Assembly: GCA_963971285.1 (NCBI GenBank)
Contig: OZ020264.1
Coordinates: 13,344,431-13,408,430 of the forward strand
Direction: 5' to 3'
DNA: 64,000 nucleotides
DNA from: Astropecten irregularis
Lineage: Eukaryota > Echinodermata > Asteroidea > Paxillosida > Astropectinidae
Numbering within the stretch: the first letter of the stretch is position 1; each line of letters opens with the position of its first letter. The notes below the pieces were generated by a model. The model was not told where the DNA came from. It saw only the letters and a list, made by a program, of their open reading frames with translations, and ran no database searches. Positions 1-10,900 of the stretch are shown here, piece by piece. The position numbers and the translations under genes were made by a program.

Positions 1-1235
1 TATAGAAGATACGTTTCTTCTCCTGCGATGCAATGATGTTCTGCTCCTCGTAGTATCTGGCGCTCTTCACGTACCGCATCCAGTTGCCTGTATTTGGATC
101 AGTTGCATCGATACAGAACAGACGTCTTCCTCTAGGTCCACGAATCTGTCAACGGGAATGAAATCATTCTCTTTGGTACCAATTTTAATTGCTAAGCAAC
201 GTGTGATGTCACAATACAAATCACTATGGTGGTAGGTATTGACAACTCATCTCTTTTATCTTAAAATTTCCAGCCCAGTCCTTGATCTAAATGCTCTTTC
301 AACGATCTTAGACGCCAATTTCGAAAGGAAAGGAATTAAAACATGGAAAGAACTTTTGTGCTAAAAGTCGCTTTGTTGTTCACCCAAACAAATATTATTA
401 TCATCATTATTAAGGCCTATTATAATGATGTATTCGGACAGAATCACACACAAATGAAAACAGTAAATTTGGCTTAATATCAAAATGGCCGCCTATGCAT
501 ACTTCCTCTGGTTGCGCGTGATTTTGAAAGAGAAGGCTATTATAGGATCTTTGGTCAATCATAGATCGTTTCAGTAAATGTTTAAGACTTACCTCCCAAC
601 TGTAAGTGTCATCTACCACGTCCTGAAGCCTCTTCTTCTTGCCTTCAAACGGCCCAAAGGTTTTTCCTTTCTTGATAGTTTTCTTAGCCCACACACCTTT
701 ATCATGGGAAGGACATTAATACCAAACTGTTACAGGGACATGCAGTTTAATATGTGTGGAGAACTGATCTGTTCTGTTAATTCGGATAAGTTCATTTTCT
801 GCCATAAAGGAAACGCATATAATTATATTTCCGTGTATTTCACTTGGATTGGTGTTGGTAGTTTTCGTGGAGGGGGTATCAGGGGGCGGGGCTAAATACA
901 ACACAGAACTGCCAACGCCTTTCCAATTGGGTCACTCCTTTGTCACCAATTCGGTATCCAGTCACCCAAACACTAACATTGTAAAGCAGGGTTACTACTA
1001 AACTTTTGAACCAGTGACACTGACCGACAAACATGCTGCCCCAGTTGGAAAGGGATATGCCTACGGACAGATATAAGTCACACTCACAGATAGCGTACAG
1101 GATGTCACTCAATTCTGATCGTAGTCGTACCAACAATTAACCAGTCTCACCTGTACGTTTGCTGGCCATAGATGATTCTTTGAATACTAGCTCTGGTGGC
1201 AAGCCTTTCCTTATGTGTTGTGGTACTTCCTCCAT
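1..1235 (-). CDS. PRDM2: PRDM2 (RIZ1) orthologue, 5' coding exons with PR/SET domain, partial
   Basis: Three exons join in phase on the minus strand: 1235-1151, 696-593 and 145-1 (continuing past the window edge). They give 111 residues. Donors (CAG|GTGAGA, GAG|GTAAGT) and acceptors (AAAG|, ACAG|) fit the splice consensus. The product begins MEEVPQHIRKGLP, contains GVWAKKTIKKGKTFGPF and SWE, then CIDATDP, GNWMRYV and EEQN, the hallmarks of a PR (SET-like) domain. From knowledge of the family it fits human PRDM2 best: EVPEH...GLP, GVWA.K.I.KGK.FGPF, the KKK after it, CIDATDP..GNW.RYV. PRDM2 is a nuclear H3K9 methyltransferase and zinc-finger transcription regulator; its zinc fingers would lie beyond the left edge. 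I chose the ATG at 1235 because it sits directly before the conserved EVP.H motif. The exon may extend upstream as 5' UTR to an AG near 1,260. The PR-domain call is very secure; PRDM2 rather than another PRDM is strong. Confidence 0.88.
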
Positions 1236-1269
1236 GTTGAAACACTCACACCTAGTCCTACACACAGTC

Positions 1270-2460
1270 AATGAACAAATTCAGAACAAGATGATCATTA
1301 ACAATGGATGCGCAGTAAAAACAACTGCAAGAATTGCGGTTAATGGAATGCAGACAAAAAATGAACAAAGAACAACCAAATTAAAGTCGGTCTACAATAA
1401 TCGCCAGTAAATTGCATTAGTATAATAGAACAAATCCCATAATCTAATACCAATTCATTATCACGTTTACCATGTCAATAACTCAATATCAAAATTCCTT
1501 CACCAGTATAATATGGAACCGTTTAACGTACAGGCTACGGTATAGACCTACCCTAATATAATTTCCCCTTATGAGACACACGTACAGCGTCTCTATTCAA
1601 ATCAACGTTGCCATGGATACTTTGCTATATCATTCTAAGGATTCCATACGTGCGCCACTCTATTCAGCTGTTATGCCACCCGCTTAATCAATTTATTATA
1701 ATGAGCAATGCATTCAATTTGAAAACTTTCCTCCTGAAGTATCCTAACCCTGTACCCTTTTGGCGTACAATTTCATTATGGGTTCGTCTATTTAGATGTT
1801 CATACATGAGTGATTCGAATACATTATACAAATACCACCACACCAACGTGTGACAAGGTAGAAATGCCATGCAGTCGACCTTGATCAATTACTGTGTGCG
1901 TTAATGCAGTCATGAAATTCAGTGCATGTATATATACAATCACCTATAGAAAATTTGCTCAAAAGAAATTTACGTGTTTTACACAATGCAGTGTGTATTA
2001 AAGGTGGGGTCAAAGGCAAAAATAGCGACAGGTTGGCCCAATAAACATACGTGAGCGTGACGTCTGTGTATTAAAGAACGGTATGGAAAACACCATCAGG
2101 TTTTGTTTAATGTCTTCGCTACGTACTTAAACGAGGACCATCATTGATCACCTGACTTTCCAGGCATGTTGATGTGATACAGTTCAGCCGATCGTGTATA
2201 TTAAATATTAACCTGGTTCAATATTAAGAAGTATAGGAATTAGGACAGTTGTTTTGTTGAGCATTCAATATGTGTTTGTTCCGTCTCGTCTACAAAGTAA
2301 CTGCGTCTGATGGGAATAGAATTACTATAAAGTCGGGAGAAGTTATAGGCCTATGGGCCTTCTCGATTCTCGTCGAAGTAGTGGGAATTTGCAGGCTGTT
2401 GAAACATTTTGTTCTCTTCCTAGCTCCATAGTTGTACTGAGCGAAATTCCCTCAATATAG
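1270..2460. other. Non-coding stretch upstream of PRDM2 coding exons
   Basis: AT-rich DNA with no open frame that looks like a gene and no recognised repeat. It lies 5' of the first PRDM2 coding exon and so is either intron or upstream region of that gene. Confidence 0.5.
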
Positions 2461-2461
2461 A

Positions 2462-2735
2462 CCAGTGGCGTATTGGGGGGATGGGCCTGGAAGGGGGGGG
2501 GGCACGTGCCCCGGGCGGTCTTTGTAGGAGGCGCCAAAAACTGACCCGCCATGGCAAACAAAAAAAGGAAGAAAAAGTTCAACTGTGGTGTTGAAATCAT
2601 TGAAATCTAATCCAGCGACCAAAGAAAGTCAAATTCCCAAATTTTCAAATTTCTTTTTTTGTCTATGGCCAGGGGCGTAATTTTAGCGCTTTCCCCGGGC
2701 GCCGTTTTCCCCAGATATGCCGCTGATACTGGCCC
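2462..2735. mobile_element. hAT-like MITE or nested fragments with CAGTGGCGTA / CAGGGGCGTA ends
   Basis: A GC-rich island holds CAGTGGCGTATTGGGG at 2,463, CAGGGGCGTAATTTT at 2,669, and a right side that reads in reverse complement as CAGTATCAGCGGCATA with several CCCCGGGCG segments. CAG(T/G)GGCGTA termini are typical of hAT MITEs in invertebrates. Boundaries and target duplication could not be fixed. Confidence 0.4.
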
Positions 2736-3142
2736 AAGGGAAAAACAATCCGCAAGGCTCCAACTGACTTTTTATTATGCTCATCGAATATGAAGCCCCT
2801 CGCCCCACGTAAATATTTAACAACTAGAAATGAAACATCAACCCCTCGAATGATAAATTGCTCTCATTTCTTGTTCATAACATGAAATGAATGTTGTCAT
2901 GTACGAAGTACAACAATTGTGTCTGTAGCAATGGGTATTTATTTTTTGCCAGATTTGCAGGTATACATGAAGGGTAGAAGGTCAGATTCTAATATCTATC
3001 TTAGCATAGGGAAGTCGCATTATAAATTAGTTTATTTACATCCATGCACCAATGCACACGAGGGAATACGACATCTTTCCTTGGTCACAATTCATGACAG
3101 TGACGTCCATGATTGTACATAATTATCCTTGGTGTATAACCA
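2736..3142. other. Short spacer, nothing recognised
   Basis: AT-rich sequence between the hAT-like fragment and the left end of the large transposon. No gene, RNA or repeat signal was seen. Confidence 0.4.
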
Positions 3143-3157
3143 CACTGTAAAAAATTT
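3143..3157 (+). repeat. Left terminal inverted repeat of the CACTA-type element
   Basis: CACTGTAAAAAATTT, identical to the reverse complement of the right end at 12,861-12,875. It is also the start of the first subterminal repeat unit. Confidence 0.85.
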
Positions 3158-4115
3158 CTGTTTTTTAACAGAGATTTTGTACTTGTTATTTGCTTTTACA
3201 TGTGTTTCGTTTTATTTTTAATGTTAATTGACATTTTGTCTGTAAATATTCATGTATTTTTACAATCGTTAGTGATTTCACTCATGGTTTGGTTATTTAA
3301 CATAGAAATTGTAAAATTACAGTGAAATTTAACATGACTTTTGTTTTTTTACATAGGCTGTGAAACATCTCAGTTTTTTTACAGAAAATGTGTACTTGTT
3401 TTATGCATTTGCATGTTTTTTGAAATATTTTTTTTTGTTATTTGACATTTATTTGTATATGTTCATGTATTTTTACAATTGATCGTGATTTCACTCATAG
3501 TTTTGTTATTTAACATAGAAATTGTAAAATTACAGTGAACTTAAACATGACTTGTGTTTTTTTACATATGCTGTAACACAATCTTAGTTTTTTTACAGAA
3601 AATGTGTACTTGTTTTTAGCATTTGCATGTTTTTTTGAAATTTGTATTGTTATTTAACATTTATTTGTATATGTTCATGTTTTTTTTTACATTTGTACGT
3701 GTTTTCACAGTCACTTGTGTTATTTAATTTAACAATTGTAAAATTACAGTGAAATTTAACATGACTCGTGTTTTTTTACATAGACTGTAAAATATTTTTT
3801 AAATTTTTTTTTTAAGTGTGAGTTTGTTATTTGCATTTACATGTTTTTAAATTCACGTTCATTGTTATTTGACTTTTATTTTTTAATTATTCATGTATTT
3901 TTACACGTTTGTGTTGATTTCACACACAATATTGTTATTTGATATAGAAATTGTAAAATAACATAGGGTTTTGCTTTTGTACATAGAATGCACAGAAATA
4001 ATTCTTTGTTTTTTTAAGACAATAATGTAGGCCTACTTGTTATTAATTGCTTTTACATGTTTATTGTTATTTCTAATAATTTCATTTACATTGTGTTGTA
4101 AATAGTCATGCACAC
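3143..4115 (+). repeat. Left subterminal tandem array, about 4.5 units of about 212 bp
   Basis: Units start near 3,143, 3,359, 3,571 and 3,785, with a decayed partial unit from about 3,990. Each begins CTGTRAAA or CTGTAAC, then TTTTTTACAGA, TGTACTTGTT, a long T-rich stretch, TTCATGTATTTTTACA, TGATTTCAC and AATTGTAAAATTACAGTGA. The recurrent TGTAAAA / TTTTACA words are candidate transposase-binding sites, as in the subterminal repeats of CACTA elements. Confidence 0.8.
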
Positions 4116-4144
4116 TCATCATGTATGGAGGCTAGGCCCCACAT

Positions 4145-4201
4145 ATTTTCTTTATTTCACACACACTTTTGCGCGTGTGTGTGTGTGAAATAAAGAAAGT
4201 A
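4145..4201. repeat. Inverted repeat with CA/TG core closing the left array
   Basis: CTTTATTTCACACACAC is followed after a short loop by GTGTGTGTGTGAAATAAAG, giving arms of roughly 20 bp. It lies at the inner edge of the left subterminal array and could form a strong hairpin. Function unknown. Confidence 0.7.
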
Positions 4202-5039
4202 TTTAGGGCTTATGGTTTTTACATATGTAAGATTCAAGTAGTAGAGATTGACAGATAGTCGTGAGACTTGGCCAACTTTTTATTTTACCTAAAACCTGTA
4301 TTTTAGCAGTCGGCTTGTTTCGGAGCACGTGAAGGTACAATGCCCTTCATCCAATCAGCAACACGAACTTAACGCGCGCGCGTGATGTTTGTGACATAGC
4401 GCCCAGCAACAACTTGGCCGGCCGTTTACAGCAGTGTAGGCTAGGCGTGTACACGTTGGATCCGTGCATGCACGAGTTTGAGTATATATGTATTGATGAA
4501 CTTGAAGTCGCCATTACGCACTGGCAAGCTGACAAGTCACGATTTGACTGAGGTATGGCACTTTTCATATAGGTTAGGATGTGGCGATAAATGCAATTTT
4601 CTGTTAAAGATTGGACATGAATCTTTTCAAACCACTCGAATATTATGTTTTTTCGTGGGATCGATATGTTGTCATAAAATAATGATGTGACATCATGACA
4701 TAACTTAAGCAGCTAGTGAGACACATGACTGAGTGATCATGCATTCAGGTCCACAGTATCAATTTAGTAAAGTAGGCCTATAGTTGGTACTTGGTAGGTT
4801 TAACGTTATAGGCCGCCTACACTACAGTCAAGTCGAGCCAGTATACGTTTCCCATGCCATATTGTTGCCTTTAACTGAAGTAATTCCCTGTAAAAACGGT
4901 AGGCCCACACAGTAAAAGTACAACAATAATCAGTGATAATCAATACCAGTACTTTACACCCGACATCAATGTATTTACATGCATAACGTTACATATGTAA
5001 ATTGTATGTTGCATACGGTGTATAACGTTAGGCCTCAAC
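4202..5039 (+). promoter_or_regulatory. Probable 5' region of the transposase gene
   Basis: About 840 bp between the left repeats and the transposase start. It contains a GC-rich patch (CGCGCGCGCG near 4,374-4,383, GGCCGGCC near 4,418-4,425) in an otherwise AT-rich element, followed by a TATATATG stretch near 4,484. This is consistent with a promoter but the start site cannot be placed. Confidence 0.35.
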
Positions 5040-7787
5040 ATGTATATTTGTCAGCTCTGTCAATATTCAACATCCTCCTTGAAGGAGTTCACTAATCACC
5101 ACCGTATACACAGAAATGTTCATAATTTCAGATTTTCCTGTGGAGTCCCTGGGTGTTTCTTGTCATTCTCATCCTACTCATCCTTCAACAGTCACGTGAC
5201 ACGCGATCATAGCAAGTATCGAAAAGAAAATCCTTCTCGTTTAAAGCACTCTGAGAACATTGCCGTGAAATGTTCTGTTAGGATTTGTCAGAAACAGTTC
5301 AACAATGTGAGTGATCTTATTAAGGATTTGAAATATCACATTGACTGTGGTATAAAAGTGGAGTGTCCATTTTCGTCTTGCTCACTATCCTTCCATAATA
5401 AATCTTCTTTAGCATCACACATCTCAAGAAATCACAGAGAATGGTCAGTTCAGAGAATCTGTCCCAATTCTCTGGTTGAAAAGTTGGATGCAAGTACAAC
5501 AGGTTTATCAGTCACGAACTTGGAACCTATTGCAGATAATGCAGGGGCATCATCACAATCAGAAAGTGATGAAAACCTAGATCATGATGATTGTGAAATG
5601 AATCATGAACCTGTGGTCACTGTAGACAGTTTTGCTCATAATTTGGCACTTCTGCTATTAAAACTTCAAGCGCAACTTCATGTGCCAGAAAGCACAATCC
5701 AGCTTCTAGTACAAGAACTAGAAAATATGCAAAATTTGGCATTGGAATGCTTAATTTCAAATTTGAAGAAATTGTTGCTAGAAGAAGGACTCCTGGAAAG
5801 TAGTATTTCAAAGGTAATAGAAGAGTTGATTTTGAATGATTGTTGGAAGCAAACATTGGACAGTAGTACAGGTAGTTTAAGGACATGTCACAAGAGGAAG
5901 GTCTATTACCAAACCAATTGTAACTACATAAGCCCCGTTTCTTTGTGTTTGGGTAAGAATGATCAGCAGAAATCAGTTTGTTTCCACTATGTTCCTTTGA
6001 AAGAAACCTTAATATCTCTCATGAACAACCCTTCTGTACAAGCAAATACACAGTCTTTCAGTATCGATAGACCTGTGGACTCCCAGGTAGACATTCTAAG
6101 TGACTTCAAGGATGGAAGCCTCTTTAGGTCAAATGAATTGTTCATGTCATCTGATGACACATTGAAGCTGATACTTTTCCAAGATGCCTTCGAGGTTGTT
6201 AATCCATTGGGATCAAGCAAAAAGAAGCACAAGATTTTGGCAGTGTATGTTTGTCTTGGTAACCTCCATCCACATGTTAGATCATCTGTTAACCAAATCC
6301 AATTAGTTCTTCTAGTAAAGGAGAAGGACTTTAAAACATATGGCCAGGATAAAGTGTTTGGACCATTACTTCGAGACTTGAAGGATATTGAGCAAAACGG
6401 TATACATACAGCATCAGGGACCATGAAAGGGTCACTTGTTGCCATCACAGGGGACAATTTAGGGTCTCACGGAATAGGGGGTTTTTGTGAAAACTTCAGT
6501 ACAAATCAGTACTTTTGCCGATACTGCCACATTACCCTGAATGAGTTTCACTCTGGAAATGGCTTCGAAGTTGGCGAAGAAAGGACCAAAGACAAGTATG
6601 ATAATGTGGTTGAACACCTTGAACAAAATCCTGAATTGAGGAGTCATATGGGAATCAAATTTCAATCAGTTTTCAATACACTGAACTACTATCATGTCTG
6701 CTCCCCTGGACTTCCTCCCTGTTTAGGCCATGATGTGTTTGAAGGGGTGGTCACATATGACCTAGCTTTGTACTTGAAGTACTTTGTGAAAACCAAATGT
6801 TGGTTTACATATGAGATGCTCAACAAGAAAATAAGGAGTTTTGAGTGCTTTGGTAGTGATGCCAGTAACAAGCCACCTGAAGTGCGTGAAAATGGGACAA
6901 GTCTTGGTGGGCATGCCATTCAGAATTGGTGTTTGTTAAGGATCCTGCCACTGATAATAGGTGACAAAATCAAAACAACATGTGATCCTGTATGGCAGTT
7001 GTGCTTACAACTCAGAGAGATTGTTGAGCTTGTGTGTTCTCCAAACATATCAACAGAACAAGTAGCTTATTTGAACGTTGTTGTACATGAGTATCTGGAA
7101 GAGAGGAAGGTTACATTCAGTGAATGTAGACTTCGTCCTAAACACCACTACATGGCTCACTATGCTGAGATGATACTGAAGTTTGGTCCCTTAATGAGAA
7201 TGTGGACGATGAGGTTCGAGAGTAAGCACTCTTATTTTAAGAAGTGCTTACAGCATTGCCAGAACTTCAAAAACATCACAAAGACACTTAGTGAAAGACA
7301 TCAGCAGCTTCAGGCATACATGGGAAGTGGTTCATTGCTCTCAGCTACAATGAGTTATGACAAAGCAATTCCTTTTCACCCCACCCTGTACTCAGCAGAG
7401 ATTGTAGGTTCCCTCAATAGGTTTGGATTGAATTCTCAAAATTCTGTAGTTTGTGACAAAGTCACCTTTAAGGGAATAGACTTTAAGAGAGGGCTATTAG
7501 TAGTAGTCGATTCATGTAACCCTAACATCACATTTGGCTGCATACAGATGATGGTAATTAAATCTGGCTTGTCTCTGTACATTGTTGTACGACTGTGTGA
7601 AGGTAGCTTTGAGACACATCTTGGTGTTTATAGTATACCTGGCCATGACGATTGTAGTGAAGCACCTGGTCAAGTGTCATGTATTGCAGTCAATGAACTT
7701 CTTGATTTGTTTCCACTTCCTGCATACCATATTGGAAGACAATGTCTTATTCCACTAAAGCATAGATTTCCAAAGAAGGAAACATAA
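5040..7787 (+). CDS. CACTA-type transposase with N-terminal C2H2-type zinc fingers, 915 aa
   Basis: A single uninterrupted 915-codon frame. Residues 1-135 hold C2H2-type fingers: C-x2-C-x12-H-x3-H at the start, then two C-x4-C-x12-H-x4-H fingers and one degenerate copy. An acidic/serine linker follows. The C-terminal two thirds looks like the RNase-H-like transposase of EnSpm/CACTA (TNP2-like) elements. Candidate catalytic residues are D382 (LFQDAFEVVNP), D472 (ITGDNLGSHGIGGF) and E727 (MRFESKHSYFKK). Other family signatures are CRYC near 495, LPPCLGHDVFEGVV near 560-572 and RPKHHYMAHY near 700-710. It would bind element ends and catalyse excision and integration in the nucleus. No intron is evident. 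The SAM-like gene starts 146 bp downstream on the same strand. The D/D/E assignment is by analogy, not alignment. Confidence 0.85.
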   Translation: MYICQLCQYSTSSLKEFTNHHRIHRNVHNFRFSCGVPGCFLSFSSYSSFNSHVTRDHSKYRKENPSRLKHSENIAVKCSVRICQKQFNNVSDLIKDLKYHIDCGIKVECPFSSCSLSFHNKSSLASHISRNHREWSVQRICPNSLVEKLDASTTGLSVTNLEPIADNAGASSQSESDENLDHDDCEMNHEPVVTVDSFAHNLALLLLKLQAQLHVPESTIQLLVQELENMQNLALECLISNLKKLLLEEGLLESSISKVIEELILNDCWKQTLDSSTGSLRTCHKRKVYYQTNCNYISPVSLCLGKNDQQKSVCFHYVPLKETLISLMNNPSVQANTQSFSIDRPVDSQVDILSDFKDGSLFRSNELFMSSDDTLKLILFQDAFEVVNPLGSSKKKHKILAVYVCLGNLHPHVRSSVNQIQLVLLVKEKDFKTYGQDKVFGPLLRDLKDIEQNGIHTASGTMKGSLVAITGDNLGSHGIGGFCENFSTNQYFCRYCHITLNEFHSGNGFEVGEERTKDKYDNVVEHLEQNPELRSHMGIKFQSVFNTLNYYHVCSPGLPPCLGHDVFEGVVTYDLALYLKYFVKTKCWFTYEMLNKKIRSFECFGSDASNKPPEVRENGTSLGGHAIQNWCLLRILPLIIGDKIKTTCDPVWQLCLQLREIVELVCSPNISTEQVAYLNVVVHEYLEERKVTFSECRLRPKHHYMAHYAEMILKFGPLMRMWTMRFESKHSYFKKCLQHCQNFKNITKTLSERHQQLQAYMGSGSLLSATMSYDKAIPFHPTLYSAEIVGSLNRFGLNSQNSVVCDKVTFKGIDFKRGLLVVVDSCNPNITFGCIQMMVIKSGLSLYIVVRLCEGSFETHLGVYSIPGHDDCSEAPGQVSCIAVNELLDLFPLPAYHIGRQCLIPLKHRFPKKET

Positions 7788-7933
7788 CATGCATCAAATT
7801 CAGTTCTAACATACAAATGTGAATCTGGCTTAGGTTACTACAAAATTGAAGATGGAGGCTCTATGTCCTACATAAATTTCATGTTGAAAGTGCTTAACTG
7901 CAGTTAAATTGCTTCTTTATCAGTTTTGCTAAA

Positions 7934-10900
7934 ATGGCGAGCAGCGATGAAAGTAATCAAACTGTGACTCTCAGTCCACTCTCCGAGTTCATATCCAAGT
8001 CATTACCACGGCTCTCGAAATGGGAAGTCAACCAGATAATGGAGAGGGCTCTAGAGATCGGTGTCGACCACCCCTCAGACTTTCAATATGTGAAGGAGGA
8101 AGACTTCCAAGACCTAAATCTGAGGCCTATCCACATGAGGAAGCTACTCAATGCTGCCAGCACACATGATAGAGGTAAATGAACTCTATACCAGAAACAC
8201 AGACATAGATTTGGCTGCAGCCATTCTACCACCCTGTTGAAATCTCATTACTCAAATGTGTATTTACTTATTGAAGTATTGATTGTTTTAACAAACCAAT
8301 ATCATTGTTGTAAGGCTGACTATCGGCATGTATTTTTTTGTGTACTTTTTTTTTTTTTACTGTATAGATCACAGATTTTTCAAAATGTTTCATACTTATT
8401 GGTACATGAAAGGAAGGTATTTGTTACAAAGTCATTATTCATCACTTTATACCTTTGATGAGCGTGTGTGAGAATTTTGCAAAACATTATATCCACACCC
8501 TACAAAGTCATATTCAGAACTGCTTATGTATGCTGACCTACTATTTTTTAGAGCTCAAAATGTACTCCAGAGGCTGTGCAAGTCTGTTTTTTTTTTCAAC
8601 TCTTATGTGTGCATGTTTGTGACTATTATTTTGAATGTCACAAGTTAAGGAATTTTCCTTTGGATTTTTGTATGATTTTAACTTATTTTTATCTGTTCTA
8701 CTAATGATTTTTTTTTTCATGAATTTGTTTATCTTTATAGAAAGTACCCTTGATATGTCACCAGTCTCCTCTGCATCACCTCCTTCATCCTTGGATACTT
8801 CAGTAGGTTCTGTGGGTTCTCCAACTGACTGGACAAGCAGTTTCTGCATCCCATGGGATAAGATGCCTACACCTCTCAAAGCAGATCTCAAACGCAAAGA
8901 ACGGCCATTGCCATCAAAGCGAAGACAGATGGTGAGAGTTATAGTGGATGAAATTCTAGCTCAGTGTAACAAACCAGGAAGGAAGGCCTTATCTTTAATT
9001 GCCTCCAAGATCGTGAATGAATACCCTGAATCATTTCAAGACAAACTAGGAGACAACAGGATAGGCCGTGGATATGATTCGCTCCTTGCCCAATTTGAGA
9101 CCAGGATTTCAAATATTAATCGACTAAAACCTAAAAAACATGTTCATGACTCAGAATCTGATGACAGCAGTACTAGTGGTCCCCCAAAAAAGATACATGT
9201 GCCTGCATGTAGCTATGGTACAAAGGACTGGCAGCCAATGTTGCCTCCGAGTGAAGATCCTTCCACCCAAAAAGAGAAAAAAGAAATATTGCTTGACTTG
9301 CATGCCAGAGAGGTATGGGATACTGCACAAATAGGACAACTCATGAATGACACATATCCAACTGTAAGGGCCATTATAAATTCAGCTGAGAAATCGATTG
9401 CTTCCATGACAACTGAGTGGCCTTTCCTCTTTGAAGAAGTTAGTATGCTGCAACATTTTGAGCGTTTGGTTGGAATCCCTTTGAAGGAGACACTTCTCCA
9501 TGCTTTTGAGTCAAAGGTTCCGAGATTAATCAGATATCTCCAGATGAAGCAGTCTTCCAAGTCTGCACTGAGGAAGTCGATGAAAGCTCTGGACACTGTC
9601 AAGAGAGAAATGCAAAGCAACGAGGCGGAAGTCCTTGGGATCCTCTTCCTTCTTGCTAGCTACTTCGGAGAAGATGCCAAAGCTCTTGTTCACACTTCAG
9701 ATGTAAGTCAGCACATGCATTTGACCAGTGTTTTTCATTATTCATCTTTTTTAAATTCCAGTTTTTCTTTTGCAGTTTGTGTGCTCCTGCTCATAAAAAT
9801 ACCACACCTCTATAAAACTCTAAAACAAATGTGGTTATTTATATCAGCACATATAATTAGCATGTGCACCTACTACATCCAATTTCCCTAAAATTACAGA
9901 GATGAGATGCCTGGTGCAATGCAAAACTCCATTTGAACATATGACAATTTAAGTAATTGATATTGCTTATTGATATTTCTAAGGTTTAGTAAAAGTGAAT
10001 AGGGTATACAAGATTCAAAAGAGATGTAATGTTTGTTAACAAGCTGTATGTTTTATACTATTTGTAACAACAGGAAAGCTCCAGTACATCTGTGGAATCT
10101 GATGAAGATGGACACCCGAACCTTCAAATACCACTCACACCCTGCATAATAGCTTGCGGTAAGGAAATTAGTGGCAGGCCAAGGGCCAATTTCACTAATG
10201 CTTTGCGATCATCGCTAAAGCACAAAGCCATCGCTAATCAGAAAACCGATTGCTACTTTGCGTTTAGCAATGGATTTGGGTTGTAGCAATGATCGCAAAG
10301 TGTTAGTAAAATCGTGCCCCCCCCCCTCCTTTTCTTCAGCTCAGTATGGCAGAGGATCGTAATAAGGTCTTGTGTTGTGACATTTAAAACTTTTTGAGTG
10401 TCACTTCAACTAGGCTTGAAAGTTTGCTGAGCCATCTCTCTTCATTTTCATATATATTAACTTCCCCAATTTTATGGAACAATGCAGTGTGGCTATTACA
10501 TTTTCAAATCATTGATGGAACCTATGTGAATTGAATGTAACACATAGTGAAATTTGTATACAAATGCTAGGCCCCATGTTGCTTTTATTCAACTTGGTGT
10601 TACAGTGAGACCATTGAAGTGAAAAAAATAAATTGTCTCTTAAAATTGGCGCTAGCAAAAATATTTCAGGGATGTTATTGAGAAGAAAATTGCCTTTCAA
10701 TTTTTCAAACAGGTTCATCGGCTCTTACAGCTCATAATTTCAAGCTGGCCATTGATCAAGTGGTGGTACAGAAATCCATCTCCTCTCCTATGCAAGCTCT
10801 CTGCATGATGTTTGCTGCATTCTTTAATTTCAACGTGCAGTATCCTGCAGAGGCCCAAGCAACACTTGAGCTGTTACAACGGTGTGTACAATATCCATGG

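Noticed and set aside
1-1235. Assignment of the PR domain to PRDM3/16 (MECOM) or PRDM9
   Set aside because: MECOM-like ELRESN...GIW and the NWMRYV of PRDM9 are matched in part, but EVP.H...GLP, GVWA.K.I.KGK.FGPF plus KKK and CIDATDP..GNW fit PRDM2 much better.
5617-6919. Antisense frames inside the transposase gene (up to 156 codons)
   Set aside because: Shadows of the transposase reading frame; no independent features.
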